The notes beneath the pieces were generated by a model. It saw only the letters and a program-made list of their open reading frames with translations, had not been told where the DNA came from and did not search any database. The position numbers were made by a program, and so were the translations under genes. From assembly GCA_018238375.1 (NCBI GenBank), contig JABCTJ010000064.1, forward strand, positions 1-46,257: 46,257 bases of DNA, in the 5' to 3' direction. Positions 25,314 through 33,431 of this stretch are shown here, in pieces. The stretch is from Candidatus Thorarchaeota archaeon. Lineage in GTDB: Archaea > Asgardarchaeota > Thorarchaeia > Thorarchaeales > Thorarchaeaceae. Each line of letters opens with the position of its first letter. Within the stretch, counting starts at the first letter, position 1.

Positions 25314-26048
25314 TCAAACCTCTTTGATAGTTTTCCAAGTTTGTTCGAGAAAGCTCTCGAGTTGTAATGAGATGAGAGGATTGTCGACCCACCCACAAAC
25401 AGATAGGTCTGGCATCGAAATTAGAGCTTCCTCACCATCGACAACCAAATTGATTGCCATTGTATCATCCCTAATATGTTGCTGGATATCGAACCCATGA
25501 GTGGTAGATTCGGTACCGAAGATTGCTCTGATGATAACTCTTCGTTCAGAAGCCAGTTGAAGGGCCTTGATAATAGAATCTCCAAGTTCTGTTAAGCTCG
25601 GAGCAGCAATCATTATCCGATTTTTTGAATTGCCCAGCATCCTTAGCATCTTTCCGTGGACTTCACTCATGCCACGTATCGTATAGACAAGTGCCGGCAC
25701 AGTCTGACTGGGTTCCCGTTCTCTCTGCAAATGCTTAAGGTCGGCAATCAATTGATTGACTTTTGTTGAGAGAAGATCCTTCAGGTGAGTAAGTGGAGCA
25801 AATCCATAGACTCTTGGTCGACCCCCACTGCTCACAACGATTCCCCTACCAACAAGCCCATCAAGTACAGCATAGAGATTTGCGTGATGAATACCTGTGA
25901 CTGGAGACAGTTCCGATACAGTTGCTGATTCCAATCTATTCAGTGCAATGATAACTTCTGCCTCATGTGCACCGAAGCCGAGGTTTCGAAGGATTTCACT
26001 AACATGCGAAACGGTGTTCTCTATGCTATGCTCACTTTGACGGCTCAT
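25314..26048 (-). CDS. TrmB-family transcriptional regulator
   Basis: A 244-residue regulator. Residues 15-80 form the TrmB winged helix (LGFGAHEAEVIIALNRLES, ATVSELSPVTGI, then wing residues GRPRVYGF). A short coiled helix and a C-terminal alpha/beta effector domain follow (RIMIAAPSLTELGDSIIKAL). ATG 26048 is preceded by a TATA-like TTATAAG about 35 bases upstream, giving a very short leader. It is first in the run with the lipid and lipoate genes, so it probably controls that operon; the effector is unknown. Confidence 0.85.
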   Translation of the reverse strand: MSRQSEHSIENTVSHVSEILRNLGFGAHEAEVIIALNRLESATVSELSPVTGIHHANLYAVLDGLVGRGIVVSSGGRPRVYGFAPLTHLKDLLSTKVNQLIADLKHLQREREPSQTVPALVYTIRGMSEVHGKMLRMLGNSKNRIMIAAPSLTELGDSIIKALQLASERRVIIRAIFGTESTTHGFDIQQHIRDDTMAINLVVDGEEALISMPDLSVCGWVDNPLISLQLESFLEQTWKTIKEV

Positions 26049-26075
26049 CTTAGTCAATTATATTATGTGCAATTG

Positions 26076-27017
26076 CTACTTATAATCCTTCTGACTAGCA
26101 AAGCCTGTGAGAAGCTCTTTGACCACGTCTCGGGCAGCAATGGCGGTTTGACCCGTAGTATCAACCATTGGGTTTAGCTCTACAATGTCTACGTACTTTA
26201 CCTTGCCAGTAGCAAAGCAAGATCTCAACAACTGCGCAAGCTCAACCATATTGAGTCCACCTGATTCAGGATGACTAACACCAGGTGCAACGCTGGGGCC
26301 CAGAACATCTAGATCGACTGAGATATAGATGGTGTCTACTTGCATTGCTATTTTGTTGATTGCTTTAGAGAAGGATTTTTGAGATTGAGGTAAGATTACT
26401 CCAATTTTAGCTAGTTCTGCCTTCTGTTCAGGGAGAGCTGCCCTAAGATCATGGGTTAACAAGTTAACCCTATCAATCAAGCCATCTGTGAGGATTCTCC
26501 TCAGTGTAGTTGCGTGCGAGTACGGATGACCAGAGTAGGTCGTATAGAAATCAGCATGAGCGTCGAGATAGACTAGTCCATAGGTCCCAAGTTTGCTACG
26601 ACTGAGACCCCTCAATAGGGGGTATGTGATGAAGTGATCACCACCCATGAATAACAAGTGACTATCATGCTCAGCTAGCTTAGCTGCTGCTTCAGTGATG
26701 TCGAGCATTGCTTGTTCAGGAAGCCTGAGCGAAACCTCGAGGTCTCCAATGTCCTCAAGATTAATCCGCTCTGATAGCGCCTTGTCATTATTGGCAGCTG
26801 GTTGACCAATACTTAGTGGATAGCTATGCGACCGTTCACTATCTGTAGCCTTTCGAATTGCATCGGGACCGAAGCGAGTCCCCGGCATATAGCTTGATGT
26901 CAGATCATACGGAATTCCGAGGACACCAACATCAGGGTCACCGGTCGCTGGCTGTGGAATTCCAAAGAAATCACGGGGCAAACGTAGGTATCCATTGAGT
27001 GAATCCTTAAGCGGCAT
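26076..27017 (-). CDS. Agmatinase/arginase-family ureohydrolase
   Basis: A 313-residue metal-dependent hydrolase that removes urea from guanidino compounds, most often agmatine in archaeal polyamine synthesis. Metal motifs are visible: GGDH, YLDAHAD and ISVDLDVLGP, with four aspartates and two histidines kept. Oddities: the usual SxDxDxxDP has glycine in place of the last aspartate, and the usual TGTPE after APG reads VSHPE, so substrate range may differ. The IVELNP ending is normal. It ends 28 bases before the TrmB gene on the same strand but has its own upstream gap. Confidence 0.85.
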   Translation of the reverse strand: MPLKDSLNGYLRLPRDFFGIPQPATGDPDVGVLGIPYDLTSSYMPGTRFGPDAIRKATDSERSHSYPLSIGQPAANNDKALSERINLEDIGDLEVSLRLPEQAMLDITEAAAKLAEHDSHLLFMGGDHFITYPLLRGLSRSKLGTYGLVYLDAHADFYTTYSGHPYSHATTLRRILTDGLIDRVNLLTHDLRAALPEQKAELAKIGVILPQSQKSFSKAINKIAMQVDTIYISVDLDVLGPSVAPGVSHPESGGLNMVELAQLLRSCFATGKVKYVDIVELNPMVDTTGQTAIAARDVVKELLTGFASQKDYK

Positions 27018-27110
27018 CCGACATCACACTGGGTTTGTGACAGTCGTTCAAAGATAAAGCTGCTGAAGAATGAACTCCAAAGAGCAAAGCTTGTTATTGA
27101 GAGAAAAGAA

Positions 27111-27151
27111 AGGGGTTAACGACCCGCGACTAAAAACGCGTCGAGAGTCGT
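27111..27151 (-). terminator. Terminator-like hairpin of the surface-protein module
   Basis: Bases 27119-27130 pair with 27140-27151 at 10 of 12 positions around a nine-base loop. On the minus strand the stem is followed by a pyrimidine-rich CCCCTTTCTTTTC stretch. It begins about ten bases past the stop of the gene ending at 27161. Confidence 0.5.
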
Positions 27152-27160
27152 CAATCTATT

Positions 27161-28789
27161 CTAGACTTGGTACCCGCCGCTGGAGCCGCCACCTTTACGC
27201 ATCTTGTTGATGTTGAAAAGAGCGCCCAAAGCGACAATGCCAAGGATTGCCCCTGATATTGGCATGCCATCCAAGATCATCTGGGTCAACAATTGAACAG
27301 GGTCTGCAACGACATCATAGCCATCAGTTACTGTGTCCTTGGCGTACTCCCGAGAGTTGAAATCGTAGGTAAGCTCAGCGTTGGGGAATGTGTACTTCCC
27401 TTCGTTCTTGAAGGTCACAGAGTATGTAATTGACGCAGAAGCTCCTCCCGCAAGGGAAGGTACGGTTTGGGACGTAGTACCCGCAACGGTAACTGTGTTA
27501 TATATCGCTCTAACACCGTCGTCAGTTATATTGACGTTTTCTATTGAAACCTCGCCGTTGTTCGTTACAGTAACGGTGACTTCTACAGAACCGCCGGGCA
27601 CTGTGCTGACTGGACTGAAGGTCCTCTCAATCGTGATGTCTGGCGGGAAGTCATCGGATTCAAACTCAATGATGTAGTCTGACACGGTACCCAGTCCGCT
27701 AGCATTCCACATGACCATGTTCGAATTATTTTCATGCATTGCTAGGCCTTCATCATCAGGACTGATGCCCGTGATGTTGGCGCCCTCTGGCAAGACACCC
27801 ATAACAATAGAGATGCCGTCCGCCATCGGACTGAATGAGCCAGTAGCGCCGACTAGACTTCCTATGCTCAGGTCAGTGTCGCCATATGTCAAGATTTGCT
27901 CGCCGATATATCCGACAGCGGCTACCGAGATCGAGCCATCTATCATATCGAACTGAGAGGGGAAGAATGATTCAGCAGCCAATGAAAAGCTGGCACCTCC
28001 GCCCATAGTATTGTTGAAGAGGTCGATCAAGTCACCCATGTTAGGGATGGCTAGAAGGCCTGCAGCCGCTCCGCGCTCTGCGAGGAATATTGATTGGTCA
28101 ATGTTTCCTAAAAGGCCAGTATTGTCAAGCCCACCAAGTACAACACCAAGTGCATCAGCGAATGGGTTTGTGACTTGGTACATGAAGACATCAAGTGCAT
28201 CGAAGGGGAGTTCCACCTCGAAGCCTTCTCCGAAGAATTCCTCATCAATACGAAGATGAATAATATCAGCGAAGCTGAAACCAAACACAGCTGGGTTCGC
28301 AAGGTGGGTTAGAACTTGACCCATCTTTCCGATTGCCACAGCTTCATCAAGGTTGTAGTAAGCAGATATCAACAGACTGAAATCAGTACCGAGGAGGTCC
28401 AAGATAGCTTCTGGAGTGAAGCCTTCCTCAAATTGAGAAAGCATGAAGCCCGGCTCTCCACCACCCATGAAATCATCTCCTATTAGGCTAAAAACGTAAT
28501 CTAGGAGTTCACCGCGGGTTGCTAGAACAGCAAGCGCAAGACAATTGTCGAACATTTCTGCTTCCAAGTCAAGGTCGTCAGATGGAAGTCCTAGCTGCGC
28601 ATAAATCACAGCAGGAGCTCCGTTCTCATCTATATTTGTGACGAGAATCTCTGCGCCTTCAGTCAAAAGGATCTCAATGATTTCCTCGGGACCATCTTGG
28701 GCCATGACTGGATATGCTGAAGCCGCCATGGGCAGTATCAGGAATGCAAACAACAGGAATGCTATTGCGTATTTCTTATCGACGTGCAT
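27161..28789 (-). CDS. Cell-surface protein with signal peptide, CARDB/DUF11-like domain and C-terminal anchor
   Basis: A 542-residue exported protein. The signal peptide covers residues 1-28 (ends near YPVMAQ). Residues 30-370 are acidic and alpha/beta mixed, not recognised, with many glycine-phenylalanine turns. Residues about 385-490 form an Ig-like DUF11/CARDB domain (VPGGSVEVTVTVTNNGE, then VTFKNEGKYTFPNA). A single membrane helix (about 507-528) and a glycine-rich tail end it. It starts directly after the stop of the membrane gene upstream (TAG then ATG) with a strong AAGGAGG site. The pair is a two-gene surface module; the function is unknown. Confidence 0.65.
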   Translation of the reverse strand: MHVDKKYAIAFLLFAFLILPMAASAYPVMAQDGPEEIIEILLTEGAEILVTNIDENGAPAVIYAQLGLPSDDLDLEAEMFDNCLALAVLATRGELLDYVFSLIGDDFMGGGEPGFMLSQFEEGFTPEAILDLLGTDFSLLISAYYNLDEAVAIGKMGQVLTHLANPAVFGFSFADIIHLRIDEEFFGEGFEVELPFDALDVFMYQVTNPFADALGVVLGGLDNTGLLGNIDQSIFLAERGAAAGLLAIPNMGDLIDLFNNTMGGGASFSLAAESFFPSQFDMIDGSISVAAVGYIGEQILTYGDTDLSIGSLVGATGSFSPMADGISIVMGVLPEGANITGISPDDEGLAMHENNSNMVMWNASGLGTVSDYIIEFESDDFPPDITIERTFSPVSTVPGGSVEVTVTVTNNGEVSIENVNITDDGVRAIYNTVTVAGTTSQTVPSLAGGASASITYSVTFKNEGKYTFPNAELTYDFNSREYAKDTVTDGYDVVADPVQLLTQMILDGMPISGAILGIVALGALFNINKMRKGGGSSGGYQV

Positions 28790-29395
28790 CTAAAATTCCT
28801 CCTTCGGTCTGAGGATTGCACCAACAATACCCCCGATTATAGCGATTATCAATGGTGAGATGATATAGACCGCGACCGACATAACGAGACCAACAATATC
28901 GGGTCCGCTGCCACCACCGCCCATACTTGCGAGAAGCCCAGGCAAATCGCTAATGAACGATTGGACTAATGGAATTGACAGAACATCTGCCAGGGATGTT
29001 CCCGGTGGTATGGGCGGCATTGACATGGTGATTGTTCCTTCCATGATTGGCATCAGAAATTGAATTAGACAGAATGCGCCTATACCAATGCAGCTGAACC
29101 AAGTCATGAATGCAATTAAGATGCCTCCTTTCTTAGTTCCTGACATTATTCCTCCCACCAAACCTGCGATAGCCCAGATTGCAACCATGACGAGGTTCCC
29201 CAAGGGGTTCACGATCAGGATGTTAACCATCACAAAGGTTGGTCGTACGTAGTTGCCTAGGATAGGTGCGAGCCATTGAACCAAGGTGACATATCCTGTA
29301 GGCAGCAGAAACCAGCCAGCGGCAAGAACAACGATTAGGCTTGCCAACCAGCCAAAGTATTTACTTCCAAACGTGCTAATAATAAAGACCTCCAC
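28790..29395 (-). CDS. Polytopic membrane protein paired with a surface protein
   Basis: A protein of up to 201 residues with four or five hydrophobic segments and a short extracellular or loop region rich in proline and methionine (MSMPPIPPGTSLADVL). I do not recognise the family. Its stop abuts the start of the surface protein gene. The start is unclear: GTG 29395 has no upstream site, while a strong GGAGGT sits just inside it (29388-29393) seven bases before an in-frame ATT at 29380, which would start the protein at the first helix. The upstream neighbour is divergent. Confidence 0.6.
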   Translation of the reverse strand: MEVFIISTFGSKYFGWLASLIVVLAAGWFLLPTGYVTLVQWLAPILGNYVRPTFVMVNILIVNPLGNLVMVAIWAIAGLVGGIMSGTKKGGILIAFMTWFSCIGIGAFCLIQFLMPIMEGTITMSMPPIPPGTSLADVLSIPLVQSFISDLPGLLASMGGGGSGPDIVGLVMSVAVYIISPLIIAIIGGIVGAILRPKEEF

Positions 29396-29657
29396 TAGTG
29401 GATTGTTGAGTTCTCACCAATTTGCTCCAAGTTACGCTATTAACACTTTGCTGCTCATATCGGGAACGAAAAGTCGAAAGGTTTGGATATTGAGAAACGA
29501 CCTTTTCTTCCTCCAGAAAGCAGAAAATGCCGACCAATTGTTCGACTCCAAACGAACATTTTCATCCCCAAAGGCAAGTAACCATTGCTTTGTTCTGAAT
29601 ATTTACATGGCTTTGTGTTCAAATAAGCACAAGAAACTAAATAGACAGGCGAGAAGG

Positions 29658-30008
29658 ATGGCTGATGACGATACTCTGCACACTGTATACGAAATGGTTC
29701 AGCTCATGTCTTCTCTTAATGAAACTCGGAGAGCGATTCTCCTTGCGCTAGGCCACGTGTACCCCCGAAGTGTGAGTGGAGTTCAGCTAAGCCGCCTCAT
29801 TGGCTACAGTGGAAAGTCAAGAAGCCTCTATCGAGGAGTCTTAACTCACATGAAGGAAGATGACATGATCTTGATCGACGAGCTCACTCCAAGACTTCAT
29901 GCAATCAGAATCAACAGTGAGCACCCTCTGTTGTCGATGCTTGTTGAGTTGTGTAGGAAATACGGGAAAGATACTTCCAAGATCTATGCAAAAGCGTTGG
30001 AGGCGTAG
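29658..30008 (+). CDS. Small winged-helix DNA-binding protein
   Basis: A 116-residue protein. Residues 15-90 read as a winged helix: TRRAILLALGHVYPRSVSG, then the turn and recognition helix QLSRLIGYSGKSRSLYRGVL, then a wing. ATG 29658 is chosen: a TATA-like AATATTTAC at 29598-29606 would start the message near 29630, and AGGCGA lies five to six bases upstream. An open extension back to 29286 crosses the divergent promoter and is not protein-like. It is first of a run with the membrane protein that follows two bases later. Confidence 0.6.
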   Translation: MADDDTLHTVYEMVQLMSSLNETRRAILLALGHVYPRSVSGVQLSRLIGYSGKSRSLYRGVLTHMKEDDMILIDELTPRLHAIRINSEHPLLSMLVELCRKYGKDTSKIYAKALEA

Positions 30009-30010
30009 GA

Positions 30011-30613
30011 ATGGATTGCCTTCTGAAGCATGCACAAGACCTGTACATCAGCAGGCAGAGGGCAATCATAGTCACGCTCACGATTATCTTCACAATTGTG
30101 TGTTACAGTTTCTACAGTATAGGAATTCATGGATTCGGGGCAACGCCTCCTGAATGGTTCCCAGCTGGTTGGATAGGAATTTTTGAAATAGTGGCTTCCC
30201 TTAACACGGTAGCGTTTTTCCTATCTTTCTCATTGATAGTCTTTGCATATGGCCTCTGGTCATGGGCATTCTTTCCGAGTCCAGCCGTTTTCTACACCAA
30301 AGCAACCTTTCAAGGTCTCTTCGGACAGAATGTAAAAATCAAGCAAAGCATCGGTAAACGCTTTAGAATCTTTCTTGAGAGTGGTAGTCACATTGACGTG
30401 CGGTGCAGAATCAAAGAAGCAAGTTCCGGAGACTGGTTTGTTTACCGATTTACTTCCTGTCCCCTAACTGGAAATAACCTCTATAGCATCGCTTTGCGAC
30501 ACGGCATGTCTTCCAGGAATGGACGCTTCACCACATGGATTGGACATGATGAGCTGCACCATCGTGCTTTGTTGATGGCCAAGGCCATGGCAAGCACAGT
30601 TCCAAATTCGTAG
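30011..30613 (+). CDS. Two-helix membrane protein with cytosolic C-terminal domain
   Basis: A 200-residue protein I do not recognise. Two membrane helices (about 19-40 and 57-83) are joined by a short aromatic and proline-rich loop. The C-terminal 110 residues are beta-rich and basic (NVKIKQSIGKRFRIFLES), possibly a small binding domain at the membrane surface. ATG 30011 has GGAGG six bases upstream, within the end of the winged-helix gene, so the two are translated together. It could be the sensor or target of that regulator. Confidence 0.6.
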   Translation: MDCLLKHAQDLYISRQRAIIVTLTIIFTIVCYSFYSIGIHGFGATPPEWFPAGWIGIFEIVASLNTVAFFLSFSLIVFAYGLWSWAFFPSPAVFYTKATFQGLFGQNVKIKQSIGKRFRIFLESGSHIDVRCRIKEASSGDWFVYRFTSCPLTGNNLYSIALRHGMSSRNGRFTTWIGHDELHHRALLMAKAMASTVPNS

Positions 30614-30681
30614 ATTCACTGGTTAAGGATACGCAACATAGCTATTTCAATATCAGCAGACAAACCGCAAAGGAATCTGCA

Positions 30682-31077
30682 ATGGTGATGCGCATCAAAC
30701 GAACAATTGACATAGCAATGAGTAATTACAGCGAGATTCTCGGGTCGTGTGTTTTCACCTATGAAGGAAGGGTGGCATATGCTACAGAGAATATCCAGAT
30801 TGCTCAGGATGTTCCAGCGATTCTAGCGTCATGGCAAAGGCAGGAGCAAAGCTTCACAGTAGGTGGGATGACATTTCTATCGGCATTAACAACAGAGAAT
30901 GGCTTTGTTGGGATAAATCCAGAAGGAGCACTCTGTTTCATCTGCGGTACGGGCAAGGGAGTTTGGTTTGTTTCCATCTTCACGCGCATGGATACAGACA
31001 AGAATGGGATCCTTCGGGAGTGCGTGCAGGCTGCGAAAAATATCGAAAGCTCTGTTTCGGCTATGGCGTTCAGCTAA
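30682..31077 (+). CDS. Profilin- or roadblock-like small protein
   Basis: A 131-residue soluble alpha/beta protein. The order is helix, hairpin (GSCVFTYEGRVAYATEN), helix, then SFTVGGMTFLSAL, NGFVGINPEG, and paired strands ALCFICGTGKGVWFVSIFT, ending in a helix. This matches the profilin/roadblock (longin-type) layout. The VGGMTF turn recalls the LGG-x-K-Y turn of profilins, while the EGRVAYATE hairpin recalls roadblock proteins, which bind small GTPases. ATG 30682 has AAAGGA seven bases upstream. It lies 68 bases after the membrane protein gene and converges with tbp. Confidence 0.5.
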   Translation: MVMRIKRTIDIAMSNYSEILGSCVFTYEGRVAYATENIQIAQDVPAILASWQRQEQSFTVGGMTFLSALTTENGFVGINPEGALCFICGTGKGVWFVSIFTRMDTDKNGILRECVQAAKNIESSVSAMAFS

Positions 31078-31134
31078 CTGGTCCCTAGTAGTGTTGGATC
31101 TCTTCTAAATCACAGATTGGTGTTCTACAGTTGA

Positions 31135-31686
31135 TCAATGATGATTCGATGTTGTAGGAAAATCATCCATTCGTACGAGATCCAATTCCATTAATCGGTC
31201 CCTAACTATTATCGCAGCTTCCGGAACCTGTTCCTCGAGCTTCGCACCTGTGATAACTATCTTACCACTACCGAATATCAAAACCACAGTTTTTGGTTTT
31301 CTTAGTCTATATATCAATCCGGGAAACTGCTCAGGCTCATACATGGAATTCTCGAGGATTAAAATCGCTTTCTCAAGATCTATATTAACCCCAATGTCAC
31401 CACTTGCAACGATATTTTGTATTGTGATCTCAGGTTTCGCCGCTATCGTGATACCAGCTTCATTGAGATTCTTCACAATTTTATGCACCGCCCTTGTTGA
31501 CTCTTTCACGCTCTTGCCGCCTGTGCAAACCATCTTTCCTGTATTGAAAATGAGTGTAGCAGTCTTTGGCTTCTTGAGCCGGTAGACCAGTCCTGGAAAC
31601 TGCTCTGGGTGATATTCGATATCCGGAATTGTAGCCACTATTTCATCAAGGTCAATATCCTGGCCAAGAACCACTGAAGCAACCAC
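31135..31686 (-). CDS. tbp: TATA-box-binding protein (N-terminus probably longer)
   Basis: The general transcription factor TBP, which binds promoter TATA boxes and recruits TFB and RNA polymerase. The two direct repeats of the saddle are clear: QDIDLDEIVATIPDIEYHPE with FPGLVYRLKKPK, and NIDLEKAILILENSMYEPE with FPGLIYRLRKPK. The start given (GTG 31686, 183 residues) is the only standard start codon, but it falls inside the first strand: the codons just upstream read TKIQN and match the second repeat's ITIQN. The real protein therefore likely starts earlier, at a non-standard codon such as ACG 31722 (AAGGAG eight bases upstream) or ATT 31710. An in-frame stop lies just above. Confidence 0.93.
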   Translation of the reverse strand: MVASVVLGQDIDLDEIVATIPDIEYHPEQFPGLVYRLKKPKTATLIFNTGKMVCTGGKSVKESTRAVHKIVKNLNEAGITIAAKPEITIQNIVASGDIGVNIDLEKAILILENSMYEPEQFPGLIYRLRKPKTVVLIFGSGKIVITGAKLEEQVPEAAIIVRDRLMELDLVRMDDFPTTSNHH

Positions 31687-31720
31687 GTTTTGGATCTTAG
31701 TTGTGGGAATGAATGTAGAC

Positions 31721-31754
31721 GTACTAACGACTCCTTAGTTTGGTATGTTAGTAC
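31721..31754 (-). promoter_or_regulatory. Inverted repeat enclosing the tbp ribosome-binding site
   Basis: GTACTAAC (31721-31728) and GTTAGTAC (31747-31754) are perfect reverse complements with an 18-base spacer. Read on the minus strand, the loop contains AAGGAG (31731-31736) and the downstream arm overlaps a candidate ACG start at 31722. It could be an RNA hairpin controlling tbp translation or a DNA operator for autoregulation; a TATA-like AAAATACAAA near 31778-31787 would start the message close to the upstream arm. Confidence 0.5.
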
Positions 31755-31860
31755 ACTTGGAATCTGAATATGCTTCTTTGTATTTTCAATGAGGGTCTGA
31801 ACCACCATCTTATTGCTTCACAATAGCTCTCAATCAACTGTTTTTCCATTTCGATGCGCA

Positions 31861-32307
31861 TTAATCCACTATGGGTTTTTGCACCGCTACCGTTCGACCG
31901 ATAATCGCAAAAATCGCTCCTATCCAACCAAGTGATTGACCCACCTGATGCATTAGATCCATTGCTAAAGTGCCTACCATCACAAGCTGGGCTAGATTAA
32001 GTACTAATCCCAGAACCCCCATTCCTGTAAACAGAGCCACAAGTATCCTACCCATGTATACTCTTCTTGTCGTTAAAATAATGCCGCTTGCAATGATTCC
32101 CATTCCGCCGAGTCCCGTTAGCAAGACCAACATACCTGTTACGATTTCAACAGTCATTATAGCTGTTGGGTCCATGGCATCACCGTTGCTTAGAAGGTGT
32201 TCTCCCAAAAGCTGGATTGTCCCACTTATTCCTGCAAGCATCATTAAAATGCCGCCCACCAAACAGAGGAGGAAGGCATCGCTATTGTGTACATCTTTTG
32301 TCTTCAA
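31861..32307 (-). CDS. Four-helix small membrane protein
   Basis: A 148-residue protein with four hydrophobic segments and short loops; many Gly-Gly and Met-Gly pairs pack the helices (GLGGMGIIASGIIL). I recognise no family. The start is TTG 32307, with no good ribosome site; a TATA-like TTAAATCATAAATT about 25 bases upstream would make the message nearly leaderless. It lies upstream of tbp on the same strand but with a 174-base gap, so it is probably a separate unit. Confidence 0.6.
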   Translation of the reverse strand: MKTKDVHNSDAFLLCLVGGILMMLAGISGTIQLLGEHLLSNGDAMDPTAIMTVEIVTGMLVLLTGLGGMGIIASGIILTTRRVYMGRILVALFTGMGVLGLVLNLAQLVMVGTLAMDLMHQVGQSLGWIGAIFAIIGRTVAVQKPIVD

Positions 32308-32372
32308 GGTAGACGACTCTCTCCGAATTTATGATTTAAGCATAGTGCAGGCGTAATGATTTCCGAAAGGTG

Positions 32373-33431
32373 CTAGGCTTTTACCTCCTTTTCATATGGT
32401 ACCGCGATGCCTTTCGGAGGCACTGACTTACGGATTCCAGCAAGAGCGAGCACCACTAAAACGAATGGTATCATCTGAAGGAACTGACTGTAACTCTGAA
32501 CCCATTCCCAAGCAGGCACGAAGCCTACGAAGAATTGCAGTGTGTCTAGGAATCCAAAGAGTAAGCCAGCTGCGAGTACGCCGAAAGGAGACCAGTTACC
32601 GAATATCAATGCAGCAAGAGCAATGAACCCTCTGCCCGTAGTCATCTGTTTTCCGAAGGCGGGGAGTCCGAAACCGATGCTTATGTAGGCACCAGCAAGG
32701 CCAGCGAGGAACCCGCTGATTACAACACCAATGAATCGATACTTCTCAACACTAACTCCTGCTGCGTCAAGTGTGCTTGGATCCTCTCCAGCTGCTCGCA
32801 GTCTAAGACCGAACGGAGTGCGATACATCACGTACCAGCTGACTATAACCAACACGAAGGTAAAATACACAACAGGTGATAAATTATCGAACGCAACGCC
32901 AATGATGGGGATATCCTGCAAGAAAGGCATACTTACCTTTGGGAGTTCAGTGACCTGCTCTGACATACCCTTCCGATTCCAGATGACTTCCAGCATCAGG
33001 GTCGTGAACCCAGCTGCGAAAAGTATTATCCCCGTTCCGCTAACGATATGATTTCCTTTCATCTTTACACTGATGATCGCGTGGACTGCAGCAAGTACTC
33101 CACCTGCTAAAACCGCAGCAAGAAGTCCAATCCAGGGGTCGTAGAAAAAGTAGGTGGCCGCAACAGCAGCAAACGCTCCAATAAGCATCATCCCTTCCAA
33201 GCCTATGTTGACGACACCCGACTTTTCAGAAAACATTCCTCCCAGTGCAGCTAGGATGAGTGGGGTTGCGGACTGCAGAGTGGCCTCCAGAAGCCAACCT
33301 GTAAGTGCGTAGAACGTGTCAACATCATCGAGTGCATCATAGGTCAGTTTCAGGAGTATTGTGATTGACGCCAGAAGGACCACAGGCATAATTATTTCCC
33401 TTCGGAGGAAACGTTTCATGGAGGATTCCAT
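32373..33431 (-). CDS. nupQ: BMP-type nucleoside ABC importer, permease 2
   Basis: A 352-residue permease of the branched-chain/ribose-type family (BPD_transp_2) as found in bacterial nucleoside importers. Signature sequences: GGMFSEKSGVVNIGLEGMMLIGAF near the first helices, VKMKGNHIVSGTGIILFAAG, and RAAGEDPSTLDAAGVSV in the cytosolic loop. About nine membrane helices. Its ATG overlaps the stop of the upstream permease gene (TGATG), so the two are translationally coupled. Confidence 0.9.
   Translation of the reverse strand: MESSMKRFLRREIIMPVVLLASITILLKLTYDALDDVDTFYALTGWLLEATLQSATPLILAALGGMFSEKSGVVNIGLEGMMLIGAFAAVAATYFFYDPWIGLLAAVLAGGVLAAVHAIISVKMKGNHIVSGTGIILFAAGFTTLMLEVIWNRKGMSEQVTELPKVSMPFLQDIPIIGVAFDNLSPVVYFTFVLVIVSWYVMYRTPFGLRLRAAGEDPSTLDAAGVSVEKYRFIGVVISGFLAGLAGAYISIGFGLPAFGKQMTTGRGFIALAALIFGNWSPFGVLAAGLLFGFLDTLQFFVGFVPAWEWVQSYSQFLQMIPFVLVVLALAGIRKSVPPKGIAVPYEKEVKA

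Noticed and set aside
29286-29657. In-frame extension upstream of the small winged-helix gene
   Set aside because: It overlaps the divergent membrane-protein gene and the promoter region, and the encoded residues are not protein-like.
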